The position numbers and the translations under genes are program-made. Shown here one piece after another: positions 30,001-41,344 of a DNA stretch of 64,000 nt. Position 1 is the stretch's first letter. Every line of letters starts with the position of its first letter. The notes below the pieces were generated by a model. That model was given only the letters and a program-made list of their open reading frames with translations. It was not told the DNA's origin and searched no databases. The DNA is from Diadophis punctatus similis (taxonomy: Eukaryota; Chordata; Lepidosauria; Squamata; Dipsadidae): positions 81,261,398 through 81,325,397 of the forward strand of contig JALIGW010000004.1 in assembly GCA_023053685.1 (NCBI GenBank). The letters are read 5' to 3'.

Positions 30001-33000
30001 AAGAGTGATGTGACAAGGCTTGGGAAGGATGCTCGAGATTGCGCAAGTTGCAGAGAGGTGCGAGGCTCAGGGAGATTGCCAGGGAAGTAAGACAGGGCTC
30101 AGGGTGGGGTTGTGCGATTGGCCAGGATGGCAAGGCTTGGGGAGAGGAGGGTATGCGGGGTTGCACAAGTAGCTGATGTGATGCAAGCACAATGGGGGTG
30201 GGGAAGCAGGCATGGGTCAGGGAGTTTTACCCTAATGACTTTTGACCTTCCCTGCCCGCATACCCATTGACTTTCTGGAGAAGCTAGCGGGGAAAGGAGC
30301 AAATGGTGATTACATGATTGTGGGGCACTGTAACTCGTTTTAAGTGTGAGCAGGTTGCCAAGTTCCCAGATTGTAATCATGTGACCAGGTGAATATTGGG
30401 ACAGGCAGAACTTCCACGACCAATGGTAACCACCATTCGTTCAACATTGTCATTACTTCAAATAGTCATTGAATAAATAGCTGTAAGTTGAGGACTGCTT
30501 ATAAAAGATAGCAAGATAACAGAAACAGGACTGGAATGAAAAAAAGAAACACACCTACACAAACCAAGGGGGCTTTACTCACCCACACTAAAGGCCTGTT
30601 ACAATCCTTCTTTTAGCTATAGCTGTGCATATTCTGGTTAAAATAATAGAAGCAGGTAGCAACCTATTTGCTCCATCGGAGGGAGCAAGTGTATTTTGCA
30701 TCCTATATGATAGGGAACAAAATGTATTGCATCTGTGATTCTATGCGAAGTATATTTACTTAAGCAATAGAACATTTTAAAAAATTACCTTCTGAAGTTG
30801 CCTTTAATGCTGTTTTTAACTGTTCCACTTCTAGAGTTAGCTTCTCATTTGTTACCAAACACAAATGTTCACCGGTAGAATGTTTCATTTCCTTCAATGA
30901 CTGCCAAAAGGAGGGGAAAAAAATATCAGTTCTCTTTTGTTTCACATTTTGCATAATCCTGCCCCTATTCACGTTTGGTGGGACAGTGGGAGAAGGCACT
31001 TGGTTACCTTGGAGATGCCTTTAGATTAAGTAATTAACCTTATTAACCAAACTGTGACACTGGAGGGAATGCCTTTAGCCAAAGCTGGCACGTTGCATAA
31101 ATGTCTTATTTTGATTTCTATGCTAATTTTGAATATCCACCCGAGGTCAGTAAAATCAGGGTCCAGATTGTTGGGGACAATGTGGTGACTCTGTAAATTG
31201 CTTAGAGAGGGTTGATGTGGTATAGAAGTCTTAGTGCTATTGCTATTTTCTCATTGGTATTAATTTACAGCAAGTGTAAATAAAGGATGGAGGCCCTGTA
31301 AAAACAGACATGGCTGATGAACTAAGGAGCTGTGGTGGCGCAGTGGTTAGAACGCAGTATTGCAGGCTAATTCTGCCCACAGTTCGATTCTCAGTGGCTC
31401 AATGTTGACTCGGCCTTCCATCCTTCCAAGGTCGGTAAAATGAGGACCCAGATTGTTGGGGGCAAGAGGCTGATTCTGTAAACTGCTTAGAGAAGGCTGT
31501 AAAGCACTATGAAGCGGTATATAAGTCTAAGTGCTATTATGTCTTGTAATGTCATCTAAGAAACATAAGGAACACAGGCCATGACAGAGAAGTCTACAAA
31601 TGAAACTGATATGAAGGAGATGGGCAATTAATACAGGAAAACAACAACAACTGGTGAGCCAGGAAACATACCAGTTGCAATTTTTCGTTTTCTTCTAAGC
31701 ATTTCCGGGCCACTTCATTGCTGTTTGCTACTTCTACTTTCAGAATATTCTCTGTTTCTATCTCGTTTGCCAATAGAGTGATAAGGGAAACAAGACGTCT
31801 CAATACACTATGGGAAAAAAAAAACCTGATTCATCGGCATAGCCAAAGCATCAACTGATAATCATTTTTATAATAAACTTTCTAATAAACAAAGGAAATG
31901 TTTCACTATTTATCATTTTTAAAAGTGATTTAAAATTATAAAAACTATACCTTAGGGTTTTTTAAAATCAGACTTTACTGCTGTGCAGTATCCTGAATTG
32001 TTCAAATGCTCCAGAAATTATTTGTTGCAACTTTAGAGAAACTTTCTGATGAATTCCAATGCATTTGCCATTAAATTTAGATGGAAATTTTGAAATTTTA
32101 ATACCTTCAATTTTGGTTTAGGTCTGCAAACCAAATTCTGAACAAGTTTGATCCATACGCAGATGTAAATATGGGGTACAGTTAGGCCTTGACTTACAAC
32201 CACAACTGAGCCCAAAAAATTCTGCTGCTAAGCAACAGAGTCGTTAAATTTTGCCCCATTTTATGACCTTTCTTGCCACAGTTGTTAAGTGAATCCCTGC
32301 AGTTATTAAGTTAGTAACACGGTTGTTAAGTGAATCTGGCTTCCCCCTTGACTTTGCTTGTCAGAAGGTGGCAAAAGATGGTCATATGACCTTGGGACAC
32401 TGCAACCGTCATAAATGCCAGTTGCCAAGCATCCAAATTTTGATTACATGACCATGGGAAGGCTGCAATGGTTATAAAGTGTGAAAAACGGTCGTAAGTC
32501 ACTTTTTTCAGTACTGTTGTAACTTTGAATAGTCACTCAATGAACTGTTGTTAAGTCAAGGATTACCTGTCTAGATAAAATGGCTGTTGAATTCAAAGGA
32601 TGCTCAATCCATGAGGATAAAATCCAATATATTAAAAAATGTGGACTGAAGGATAAAATACAGTAAAAACCGCATTCCTTGCCTGTGTCTCTCTCTTACA
32701 CATCTCAGAAGCTCTATATTGGACAGTCCAATATATGGAAACCCCTGTAGAATTATTTACTTGAAAGCAGCATGAAGATTTATTTCCTTTCAAGATATTT
32801 AATGGCAAGTCTTCCAAACACAGAGAAACTAAATATAGCATGAGCAGTCTTTCCAATCAATTGTTCTATCACTGCCTTCTGAAACAGAACAGTATTATTC
32901 TAAGACAGGATTTTTTTTTAAAGCTAAAAGTCAAGAACAATTTTCTTTTAATATAATCCATTTTATTAATATGTATTAGTTTTATCCATGAACATCTGCT

Positions 33001-36000
33001 GTTCTTTATTTTACTTTGTCCAATTCATATATTTTGTTTTCAGAAAATGTTGACCCATGGCATTCTTATACTTACAGCCAAAGAAAGAGGGAAAATCCTG
33101 ATATATAAAGATTTCGTTGTGATCTGAAGAGTTTCATGTGAATGTGATCGATTGCGGTGAGGCGTGAATGGCTGCTGTCTTCGCTTAATTGAACAGCTGA
33201 GTATTTCCTCACTTCTCTTATTGCATCTGGGAGCATAAATACATACACATATAAATTGCACCTGCTTTCTATTATCTCTTGTTATCTACTAGTTCAATAT
33301 AGATCTATACTGCCTATACCCTATTTTAATCATCGGGCCTCAGAAAATAAGATTTATATTTATGCATTAAAATTAATAGCTACTGAAATTAAATATAAGC
33401 TTCCTTAGACATTTCAATATTTAATTAACTTTATACTTATGTACTTCAAATAGATGGGTTTTTTTAATAATAAATGCTATATATATATATGTTTGTCGGT
33501 CCATCCATCCATATTTCCCTGTCCAGTCGAGTACAACTCTAAGGCATGGTGCTCATCTCCATTTCTTGGCTGAGACAGCCAGCGTTGTGTACATGGTTGT
33601 AAAAAGTGTACATGGTTGTAAAAAGTATTCTGCTACACTGGTATTTTATTAAATAATATATTACTACACCATTTGGTTCAGAATACTTTTTTCCTTGTTT
33701 TCCTCCTCTAAAATCTAGGTGCATCTTATACTCCGGTGCGTCTTATACTCCGAACAGTATGGTATATATCCAAAGGCAATAAAATATACCCAACATCAAT
33801 AACTGAAATAAAAGCAATATACCGTATTTTTCGGAGTATAAGACGCACCTTTTTACCCCAAAAAAGAGGGTGAAAACTTGGGTGCGTCTTATACACCTAA
33901 TGTAGCCCCACTCACCCAGCCACCCCCACCCTTTTGCCTGTCTTCCAGCAATTTACCTGTTTGCAGCAAACAGGAAAGAGCCTGTTAAGACAAGCAAGTC
34001 CTTAGCGGCTTCCCGATCCCCAGCTGATTTGCCACGTGCTAAAATGAAACTGAAACTGCAAAGAGGCAAATAGCTGGGAGAGACATGCAGATTTTTATTT
34101 TCTGCTGAACTGGATGCAAGGGGGTAAGTGAATAACTATAAATGTCTATAGAATGTTAAAATTATTACTTATTTTTAAAAGACTACTTTATTATTGTTCT
34201 AGAGCCAGGGGTCTCCAACCTTGGCAATTTTAAGACTTGTGGACTTCAACTCCCAGAATTCCACAACCAGCTTTGTTAGCTTTCCTGGCTGTGGAATTCT
34301 GGGAGTTGAAGTCCACAAGTCTTAAAGTTGCCAAGGTTGGAGACCCCTGTAAATCTAGACAACTTAACAAAATAAAGAAGCTTTTTAAAATAAATGCTTG
34401 CTCTGAAGAGGCCCAGTGCTATTGTATCTTTTTTTAAATAATAGAGAATAATGTATACTTCCAGAAATTTTAATTAATTTTAACAGCTCTGTACAAGTAT
34501 AGTCTGAAATGTAACAGTGTCCTGTTTAGTATTAGAGTTAAATCCTGACTTACCTTGGAGTAGATCTATTTAAATAATTGGGAGGAGTTAGCGTGACTAC
34601 ATTTAAGAAAACTTTCTGGCATAATGTATATTTCTCCAATTCTTTGCTATTTCTATGGGTCAGGCACACATGCACAGAAATACACAGCAAACAGTGTATA
34701 TCATCTGTGCTGTTTGCTGTTTGGCAAATTGCTTGGAGGCAGAGGCCTTTTTTCCTTCCCCAAAACTAAGGTGCGTCTTATACTTCAGTGCATCTTATAC
34801 GCCGAAAAATACGGTAATATTTTACAAATATTTTAAAATGGTCCTTAAACAAAAATAAGAGTTAGCAAAAAAGTTTTGTACAGTCCTCTAAAATCAGCTT
34901 TTCCCAACCTGATGTTATATTATGGACAATGCATATCTTAATCCTAGCTACCCAAAATGCTGGTAGTATCTGATGAGACTTGTAATGCAAATTTCTAGCC
35001 ACCACTACATTGATTGTCCTAAAGAAATCCTTCTCCAGAAACTCTCTAGTTTTTGTCATAAAAATTCAAAAATAACTTCAGAAAGAGTGCCACCTGCTGA
35101 TCCTTTAAAAAACACTTCTTGCCATAAATATTTCAATAGATGTTTTATGCCAATCTTATTTAAGTTTTACTATCAAATAATGAGAAAGCACCACTTGCCT
35201 CTCGTTCAATTGGTTTTGTAACATATATTGCCTCATCTGCAACAAAATCAATCTTTAGGTAGTAAATACAATCTCCAACACTTTTGCTTTTACATCCTGT
35301 TCATATTAATAGCCACATGCAAAATTGATTTTCTACTTACCAAGAAATAAAACAATTAATATAATTATAATAGTAAGGAATGTCTTGTTCCAATAGCTTG
35401 CAATTCTATTCCATACAGAGATCATAAAAATCTTATTCCATCTATAAAAGAAACAAATTTCAAAAAAATCAATGTATGAACGCTCCATTAGGTAAGCATC
35501 TTAAGCATATGCACAAAATTACCCAAATTTATTTTTCAAGCACTTGCCAATATAAGTAGTCCTTGACTTATGACCACAATCGGGGATAAAGAGGGGCACC
35601 GTCGGTGGACTGGGGGGGTAGGCAAACCCCCCAGGGAACCGGCATAGGCCTCTCGGCCGGTGGCTGCGAAAGACGCGGAAGCGTCACTAGCTGCGGCGGC
35701 CACAGACGGCTGGATTGAATGCAGAGATTGGAAGTCATCTGGGAATAAGATTGAAGCGTATGCTGGAGAGAGTGAAAATTTAGAAGCTGGTGAGTGTTTG
35801 GCCAGATTAAGGATTTAGAAGAAGTAGTAAACAATGGGAGAAAAAAAGTGTTTTTAAAATGGAGAAGGCGGCTATCTAGCCAGTGGAAAATCATACAGAA
35901 ATTTAAGGAAGTGGACTTAAAGCCCTATTTTGAAGGTATTTTTTAACAGATTGATGAAATTAAAATGACTAAAATGATTAAAGTGATTGAAATATAAAAG

Positions 36001-39000
36001 TTTAAGATTTGAAGATATTTTAAATATTAACTGGAATGTAATACTCAGAGAATAGAGAATATATTATACAAGGAAAAAACAGACTTGCAATAAATAACGC
36101 CACCTGTGGGTTGGAAGACTAATCACAACAGACTATGGGAACGTATTTATATTGACAGTTAACTGACCTTGGATAATAAAGAACTATTTCAGATTTGAAA
36201 AGGAAAATAAAGAGAGTTCAAAGACAGTGTATCTACTGGTTTGGAGTGGAATGGATTAGACTATATTTGTGGACCTTGGTGAATTGGATCAGATTGCTCT
36301 AAATGGCTATATGATTATAAAATTTCTGGAAAGGAGTGACTGAAATACACCAAGCAATGAAAGGATTATACATAAGATACTGGAATGTGCAGAGATGTAT
36401 AGGCTCACATTAGAAATGAAAAGCAAGGAAGAAGCAGAATTTTATGAGGTGTGGAATAAGTGGTATAATTGGTTAAAATAGAGAAATAAAGATGTATAGA
36501 AATAAATGTAAATAACCATAGGAAACATATGACACAGTACTGTTAAAAATGTTTATTGATATGTAAACTGGAAATGAAAAATTAAAATTAAAAAAGAAAA
36601 AAAAAGGCAGCTGGGGAAATATTTGGGTTAAATCAGTCAGATTTAGCTCTGTAAAATTTATAAGGCAGACACCTGCATTTTGACCTGCTCTGCTTAAAAA
36701 CCAGCAGAAACTACCACAAATAAATTGTACAGATAGTCCTCAATGTATGACAATTGAGCCAAAATTTCTGTTGCTAAGAGAGACAGCTGTTAAGTCAACT
36801 TTGCCCCATTTTGCGACCTTCCTTGCCACAGTTGTTAAGTGAATACTGCAGTTGTTAAGTTAGTAACACAGTTGTAAAGTGAATACCCTCATTGACTTTG
36901 CTTGTCAGAAGGTCGCAAAAGGGGATCATGATCCTGGGACACTATAACTGTCATAATTATTAGTCAGTTGCCAAGCATCCAAATTTTGATCACATGACTA
37001 TGGGAGGCTGCAAAAGTTGTAAGTGTGAAAACGGTCATAAGTCACTTTTTTCATGACATTGTAACTTCAAACGGTCATTAAATTGTTACTATAGTAACTT
37101 CAAACGTTCATTAAATGAACTATTATAAATGGAGGACTTCCTATACCGTCCACAATAGCTGTTAATATGTAAAGCGTTTAAGTGAGAACATTTGTATTTT
37201 CATAAAGTATATAGGTCATAGCCCCAGTATCAATGGGGTCTCTAAATAACCATAAAATATAGTAACTAATTTATGCCAAAGGCGACTTTGCAGCGATGTA
37301 AGAACTGCAAAGGATGCAAAGGACAAACTGTTGACAACTTATTTGTTAGGAAAGGGGAAGTTCTTTCAGAGGAAGATAATCTTAGAAATGGAGAAGTGTG
37401 CTTGAGTGTGTATGTGTAGTGTATGTGGGTATGTTAGCCAGAGCAAAATTCAGTTGAAAATCAATGGTGACCATTAACTCGAAAAGCCAATTCATGCGAT
37501 CATTTTTCAATTCATTTTGCCCCTAAAATACAATACATCTGGATATTTCTGTCTATTGCATTGCAAATGGAACAAAGATTGCGGGTGGCCCATTTACCAA
37601 ATATATAAATCATACATTGATCGGTGTCCTGAAATTTATTAAAAATAGATATGAAGGAAACACAACACTCAAAAAAGCATGTTCATTATTTGTGTAGGGC
37701 CGCTACAAGTAGTCCTCGACTTACAACCACAGTTGAGCAAATGGTTATAAGTCGAGGACTACCTGCAAATTCATCAAGCTTTGTCATTTTAAAACATTTT
37801 AACATTTTAAAAATAGGAAGGAAATACAAGAGACAAAAAAAGCACGGGCATTATTTGTGTAGGGCCACTACAGGAAGTCCTTGACTTATAAACATTTGCT
37901 TTTGACAATTGAAGCATTCCCATGGTTACGTGACCAAGACTCGGCTGTTTGGCAACTGACTTGTATTTATCACTGTTGCTGTATCCCGGGGTCATTTTGA
38001 GACCTTCTGACTAGCAAAGTCAACGGGGAAGCCAGATTCACTTAACAACCCTGTTTGTTACATGTAGTCCTCAACTTACAACAGTTCACTTAGTGACCGT
38101 TTGAAGCTGTAACAGCACTGAAAAAAGTGACGTATGACATCCCCATGGTCACGTGATCAAAATTCAGATGTTTGGCAATCGATTCATATTTACGACGATT
38201 GTGGTGTCCCGGGGTCACATGTTTATATTTTCTGACCTTCTGACAAGCAAAGTCAACGAGGGAAGCCAGTTTCACTTAACAGTGTTACTAATTTAACAAC
38301 TGCAGTGATTCACTTAATAACTGTGGCAAGAAAGGTGGTAAAACAAGGCAAAATTCGAACAAATGTCTCGCTTAGCAACAGAATTTTTGGGCTCCATTAA
38401 GTCGAGAACTACCTGTACTAACTTAACAATTGCAGTGATTCACTAAACAAGCCGTAAAATGGAGCCAAACTCACTTAACTGTCTCGCTTAGCAACAGAAA
38501 CTTTGGGCTCCATAGTGGTCATAAGTCGAGGACTACCTGGTATGTGACAAACTATATTTCCTGATGGCTTTGGGGAACCTCCAGGCACCTGTTGCGCTTG
38601 CAAAAAGCTACAAGTGGCCTCTTGCTAGAGCAAAGCCTTGGAGCCACAGCCACACAGAACAGACCATGATCAAACCACCATTTTAAAAGCCCCTGCAAAT
38701 AAACCCACATCAACGGCTTCTCTCCTTTAACCCTTCTGTCCCCCCCCCCCAAAGGAAAAAAAACAATTAGGTTTACTGTCAACCAGCCTGTGTCCCTCTG
38801 GGAAAGACTATATGAGGGGTTTCCAGGTAATCCTCAACTTAGGATCACAATTGAGTCCAAAATTCATGTTGCCAAGTGAGAAGCTTGTTGAGTTTTTGCC
38901 CCGTTTTGTGACTGCCCTTGCCACATTTGTTAAGTGAATCGCTGCCGTTCTTAAATTAGTAACACGGTTGTTAAGCGAATCCGGCTTCTCCCCCAGGACA

Positions 39001-40400
39001 CTGCAACCATCACACATGTGAGTCAATCGTCAAAAGCATCCGAATGTCAAATCATGTGACCATGGGGAAGCGGCGACAGTCGTTAAGTGCAAAAAACGGT
39101 CACAAGTCACTTTCTAACTTCGAACTGTCACTAAACGAACTGCTGTAAGTCGAGGACTACCTGCATATTTCCTGATGGCTTTGTTGAGGCTCCAGGCACC
39201 TGCTTGGGCTTGCAAAGAAGCTACAAGCCTTGATGGAGCCAATCCTTGGAGCCCCAGCCACTCCGGCACAACAGACCATGATCAAGCCACCATTTTAAAA
39301 GCCCCCGCAAACAAACCCACATCAACTGCTCCTCTCCTTACTCCCCCCCAAAAATAAACCCCCATTAAGTCAACAAGCCTCTGTACTTTTTTGGGGGGGA
39401 GAAAAACTGCATGAGGGGTTTATTTCCTCAGAATAAAAACTACATGAGGGGTTTATTTTCTCTGAATGAAAAACTGCATGAGGGGTTTATTTCCCCCTAA
39501 GAAAAATTATATGTGGGGTTTATTTCCCCCGAATAAAAACTGCATGAGGGGTTTATCTCCCCCCCCCCGAATAAAAACTGCATGAGGACTTTATTTCCCC
39601 CAAAGAAAAACTATATGAGGGGTTTACTTTCCCTGAATGAAAAACTGCATGGGGGGGGGTTTATTTTCCCCTAAGAAAACGGCATGAGGGGCTTATTTCC
39701 CCCCGAATAAAAACTGCATGAGTTTATCCCCTCCCCGCGAATAAAAACGGCATGAAGGTTTTATTTTCCCTGAAGAAAAACTTCCCTCATAAGAGCAGGC
39801 CCGGCCGGCCCCGATTTACCTCCCGGGCGAGACGAGCGGCAAGCAGAGCAGGAGCAACAAGGCGATTTCGCCGTAGAGAAAGGCGGCCACGACGCCCCAC
39901 TGGAAGGTCATGGCGCCTCTGAGGTGGATCCTCCGCCGCCGCTGCTCCTGAGGAGGGAAGCCCCGTTAGCTCCGTCTCAACCGGGGACCGAAGGAAAATC
40001 CCCTCAGGCCGGGACAGACACCCGACTCCCCGGGTCAACGGCCCCCAACCCGGCCGGGAAGACGACGCGGATAGACCCGGAGGAGCCACCGGCGTCGCTC
40101 GGCAACTAGCCGCGCTTCTCCCGCGCCATACCGGGCCAGGGAAGCGTCACCCGGGACGCCTCCGCCGCGGCGCGTCCCAGGCTTTCCTGTCAGGCGGCCC
40201 GAGCAAAGTCCTACACGTTCGAGCTGTCGTTATAGGGCGGGAAAGCCGCGGCCTCCTTCGCTCCCTCAGGCCGGGAAGCCGCCGTCCAGTCTTCCAGCAG
40301 GCCCCCCTCAGGCCGGGGAGGGATTTTTTTTTTTACCTCAGGCTTCCCCCCCACCCCGAAGGGTGCTTCGGTTTAGGCCCGGCGAACGGGGATGGTTGGG
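24070..40400 (-). CDS. BCAP29: BCAP29 (BAP29) gene, complete coding region
   Basis: BCAP29 is a three-pass ER membrane protein that partners with BCAP31 in sorting or quality control of membrane proteins such as IgD (family knowledge). Seven coding exons are read on the minus strand: 39820-39911, 35341-35441, 33076-33226, 31672-31807, 30789-30900, 25722-25822 and 25081-25116. They give 242 residues against 241 in human. All borders are GT/AG and all phases join. Membrane segments lie near residues 5-25, 51-66 and 104-120. A coiled coil follows from about 150. The C terminus KKDL fits the KKxx COPI-retrieval signal (human KKRL). The 3' UTR probably runs to a poly(A) signal at 24091-24096. The large introns hold many DNA transposons but few long microsatellites. 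Confidence 0.96.
24075..25080 (-). other. BCAP29: BCAP29 3' UTR (inferred)
   Basis: About 1 kb of AT-rich, repeat-poor sequence follows the stop. A minus-strand AATAAA lies at 24096-24091, so cleavage is expected near 24,070-24,080. This is inferred from the signal only. Confidence 0.5.
25081..25116 (-). CDS. BCAP29: BCAP29 exon 8 coding part (residues 232-242, KKDL end)
   Basis: 36 nt including the TAA at 25083-25081; it encodes [11 protein letters not shown]. The CAG acceptor is at 25117-25119. The terminal lysines at -4 and -3 preserve the KKxx ER-retrieval signal, which supports this as the true terminus. Confidence 0.9.
   Translation of the reverse strand, partial: QQTGASSKKDL
25722..25822 (-). 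CDS. BCAP29: BCAP29 exon 7 (residues 198-231)
   Basis: 101 nt, CAG acceptor, GTAGG donor. It encodes [20 protein letters not shown] then [14 protein letters not shown], aligning with human SKEYDQLLKEHSELQ (distal coiled coil). Confidence 0.94.
27821..28362. mobile_element. hAT-type element with internal subrepeats
   Basis: Ends CCATGGTGGCGAATC and GGTTCGCCATCACTG, with near-perfect duplication ATCTAGAG/ATTTAGAG. The interior has three tandem copies of a roughly 110-bp unit, each carrying an inverted GGAAGTGCG/CGCACTTCC pair. Confidence 0.85.
29546..29734. mobile_element. hAT-type MITE with perfect target duplication
   Basis: CAGTGGTGTATTAACC to GTCCGCCACTG; duplication GGCAGAGA at 29538-29545 and 29735-29742. 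Confidence 0.88.
29735..30225. repeat. Degenerate GC-rich minisatellite
   Basis: Recurring GGCTTGGGGAGG, GATGCRCRAG and TTGCACAAG phrases with variable spacing. Fragments of the TA-flanked MITE family lie on both sides (29,283-29,425 and 30,230-30,500), suggesting expansion inside an old element. Confidence 0.55.
30789..30900 (-). CDS. BCAP29: BCAP29 exon 6 (residues 161-198)
   Basis: 112 nt in a continuous frame. It encodes [20 protein letters not shown] then [17 protein letters not shown], a heptad-rich coiled coil corresponding to human ENKKLVEDQEKLKTELRKTSD. Confidence 0.93.
31136..31252 (+). mobile_element. 5'-truncated squamate SINE
   Basis: Carries only the 3' two-thirds (CCAGATTGTTGGGG ... 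TAGTGCTATTGCTATT), 75 bp before a full copy. Confidence 0.7.
31326..31538 (+). mobile_element. tRNA-derived squamate SINE, full length
   Basis: The head GTGGTGGCGCAGTGGTTAGA is box-A-like and AGTTCGATTCTC is box-B-like, followed by the conserved core and TAAGTCTAAGTGCTATT end. It sits in BCAP29 intron 5, about 130 bp from exon 5's donor. Confidence 0.88.
31672..31807 (-). CDS. BCAP29: BCAP29 exon 5 (residues 115-160)
   Basis: 136 nt, acceptor ATAG at 31808-31811, donor GTATG. It encodes [17 protein letters not shown] and ends [11 protein letters not shown], the start of the cytosolic coiled-coil region. Confidence 0.95.
32179..32569 (+). mobile_element. TA-flanked MITE
   Basis: Full-length family member from TACAGTTAGGCCTTGACTTA to AAGGATTACCTG, in BCAP29 intron 4. 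Confidence 0.75.
33076..33226 (-). CDS. BCAP29: BCAP29 exon 4 (residues 65-115)
   Basis: 151 nt. It begins [13 protein letters not shown] and ends [20 protein letters not shown], the family's most conserved block leading into the third membrane helix. The cytosolic loop in between diverges from human. Confidence 0.96.
33830..34816. mobile_element. TA-flanked DNA transposon with nested palindromic MITE
   Basis: Long inverted ends TACCGTATTTTTCGGAGTAT and GCCGAAAAATACGGTA. A palindromic CAGGGGTCTCCAACC element occupies 34,206-34,349. A related copy is at 53,477-53,809. Confidence 0.75.
35341..35441 (-). CDS. BCAP29: BCAP29 exon 3 (residues 31-65)
   Basis: 101 nt with ATAG acceptor and GTAAG donor. 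It encodes [20 protein letters not shown] then [14 protein letters not shown] (second membrane helix), aligning with human RWQKIFSFNVWGKIATFWNK. Confidence 0.95.
35551..36608 (+). mobile_element. L1-type LINE, internally deleted, inserted in a MITE stub
   Basis: A MITE start (35,551-35,579) is cut by a GC-rich LINE 5' leader, then sequence resembling an L1 3' end with an A-rich tail at about 36,570-36,608. No transposon enzyme frame survives. Confidence 0.5.
36730..37143 (+). mobile_element. TA-flanked MITE with internal duplication
   Basis: Near its right end TAACTTCAAACG.TCATTAAAT occurs twice in about 40 bp. Confidence 0.75.
37706..37765. mobile_element. 60-bp remnant of the TA-flanked MITE, both termini intact
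   Basis: CAAGTAGTCCTCGACTTACA runs through a 15-bp centre to GTCGAGGACTACCTG. Only the termini remain. The flanks (37,650-37,705) are duplicated at 37,815-37,873. Confidence 0.8.
37866..38541. mobile_element. Cluster of TA-flanked MITE copies
   Basis: A partial copy (37,874-38,058), a full copy (38,061-38,414) and a right-end copy (38,417-38,540) lie in tandem. Confidence 0.75.
38554..39405. repeat. Tandem duplication with a MITE between the copies
   Basis: The segment starting TATTTCCTGATGGCTTTG at 38,554 recurs at 39,166 (offset about 612 bp) with strong similarity over about 250 bp. A full MITE (38,824-39,163) separates the copies. Confidence 0.85.
39405..39780. repeat. 34-36 bp minisatellite, about 11 copies, BCAP29 intron 2
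   Basis: The unit reads AACTGCATGAGGGGTTTATT then TCCCCCGAATAAA with variants. It ends about 40 bp from exon 2's donor. A single related unit is at about 38,805-38,823. Confidence 0.92.
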
Positions 40401-40450
40401 TGGGCGTGTAACGCGTGAACTCGGCCCACGTGGCTGGGAAACTCGGGTGA
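39780..40450 (-). promoter_or_regulatory. BCAP29: BCAP29 CpG-island promoter and candidate non-coding exon 1
   Basis: A GC/CpG-rich block surrounds the first coding exon. A minus-strand donor GAG|GTAAAA follows 40337 and could end a non-coding exon 1 lying between about 40,337 and 40,400, spliced to the acceptor at 39948. No TATA box is evident, as usual for a housekeeping gene. This is an inference. Confidence 0.5.
39820..39947 (-). CDS. BCAP29: BCAP29 exon 2 (start codon; residues 1-31)
   Basis: The acceptor CAG is at 39948-39950, the ATG at 39911-39909, and the donor GTAAA follows 39820; 92 coding nt. It encodes [20 protein letters not shown] then [10 protein letters not shown], matching human MTLQWAAVATFLYAEIGLIL and its first membrane helix. 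The start is fixed by this alignment. Confidence 0.96.
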
Positions 40451-40663
40451 GGGAAGGATACGAACCCCGCACGTGAATGCTAGGCTTTTTTGGGGGGGGG
40501 GGATGGTTGGCTGCAGCTCCCCTTGCAGACTCTTATAGAGGGGTGCTTTCACACGTGCAATGGGGATCTGAGGGAACCCAGTGGATTTCAACTCGGGGGG
40601 CGGGGCAGCTTTGTGGGGCATCCGTTTGCAAGGCTTGTTGCAGGCTTCCCTCCATGTAATAAT

Positions 40664-40850
40664 AATATTTGGAAGGGACCTTGGAGGTCTTCTAGTCCAA
40701 CCCCCTGCCTAGGCAGGAAACCCTACACTACTTCAGACAAATGGTTATCCAATCTCTTCTTGAAAACTTCCAGTGTTGGAGCATTCACAACTTCTGGAGG
40801 CCAAGCTGTTCCACGGATTAATTGTTCTAACTGTCAGGAAATATCTGACG
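40664..40850 (-). mobile_element. CR1 LINE 3' fragment
   Basis: Same text as at 14,760 and 58,130 (GGAAGGGACCTTGGAGGTCT, then CCAGTGTTGGAGCATTC). Confidence 0.7.
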
Positions 40851-41160
40851 AGGTTGCCTTGAGGGCGTTAAATTGTGAGATTTTACACTTCTGTGGGAAG
40901 CCCCCTCCTCCTCCTCCTCGAAGAATGAAATATTTTGGGGCATAATATTGTATTTCCCCTAAAGGAGAAATTGAGAAACATGTTCTTAGAGGTAGAAAGC
41001 AGTCCCCAGTCTTAATAGTCCATAGCAGGTGCCAGCACTTAAAGAGAGAAGGAGCTTATTGAAAGAAGAAGCCAACTATCAAGATGGCTCCATTCATAAG
41101 CAAAGCAAACACTGCCAGCGGAAGTCCATTCAAGACAGGATATTTCCAAACACCTTAAAG

Positions 41161-41344
41161 CAGGTGATCCCGAACCTGGGGGTGAGAGACGATATTCCAG
41201 GGGGTGAGAAAACCTGGGTTTAGAAGCTTCAAAATTATAGTGTATATGCATAATTATATGCATATAATTTATTTTTGTAAGGGGTGCGAGAATATATCAG
41301 AAGCGTTCTGGGGTGCGGGGTATAGAAAAGGTTGGGAACCCCTG
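41161..41344. mobile_element. hAT-type MITE
   Basis: CAGGTGATCCCGAACC to GGTTGGGAACCCCTG; duplication CCTTAAAG/CCTTACAG. Confidence 0.8.

Noticed and set aside
31326..31400. tRNA-like heads (also at 49,706) as tRNA genes
   Set aside because: Box-A- and box-B-like sequences are present, but the molecule cannot fold as a full tRNA and continues into a SINE body.
39405..39780. Regular 34-36 bp repeats as a CRISPR-like array
   Set aside because: The host is eukaryotic and there are no distinct spacers; the whole unit repeats. It is a minisatellite.
40490..40945. 151-codon plus-strand ORF near the BCAP29 promoter
   Set aside because: Its second half is translated CR1 sequence in the wrong orientation.
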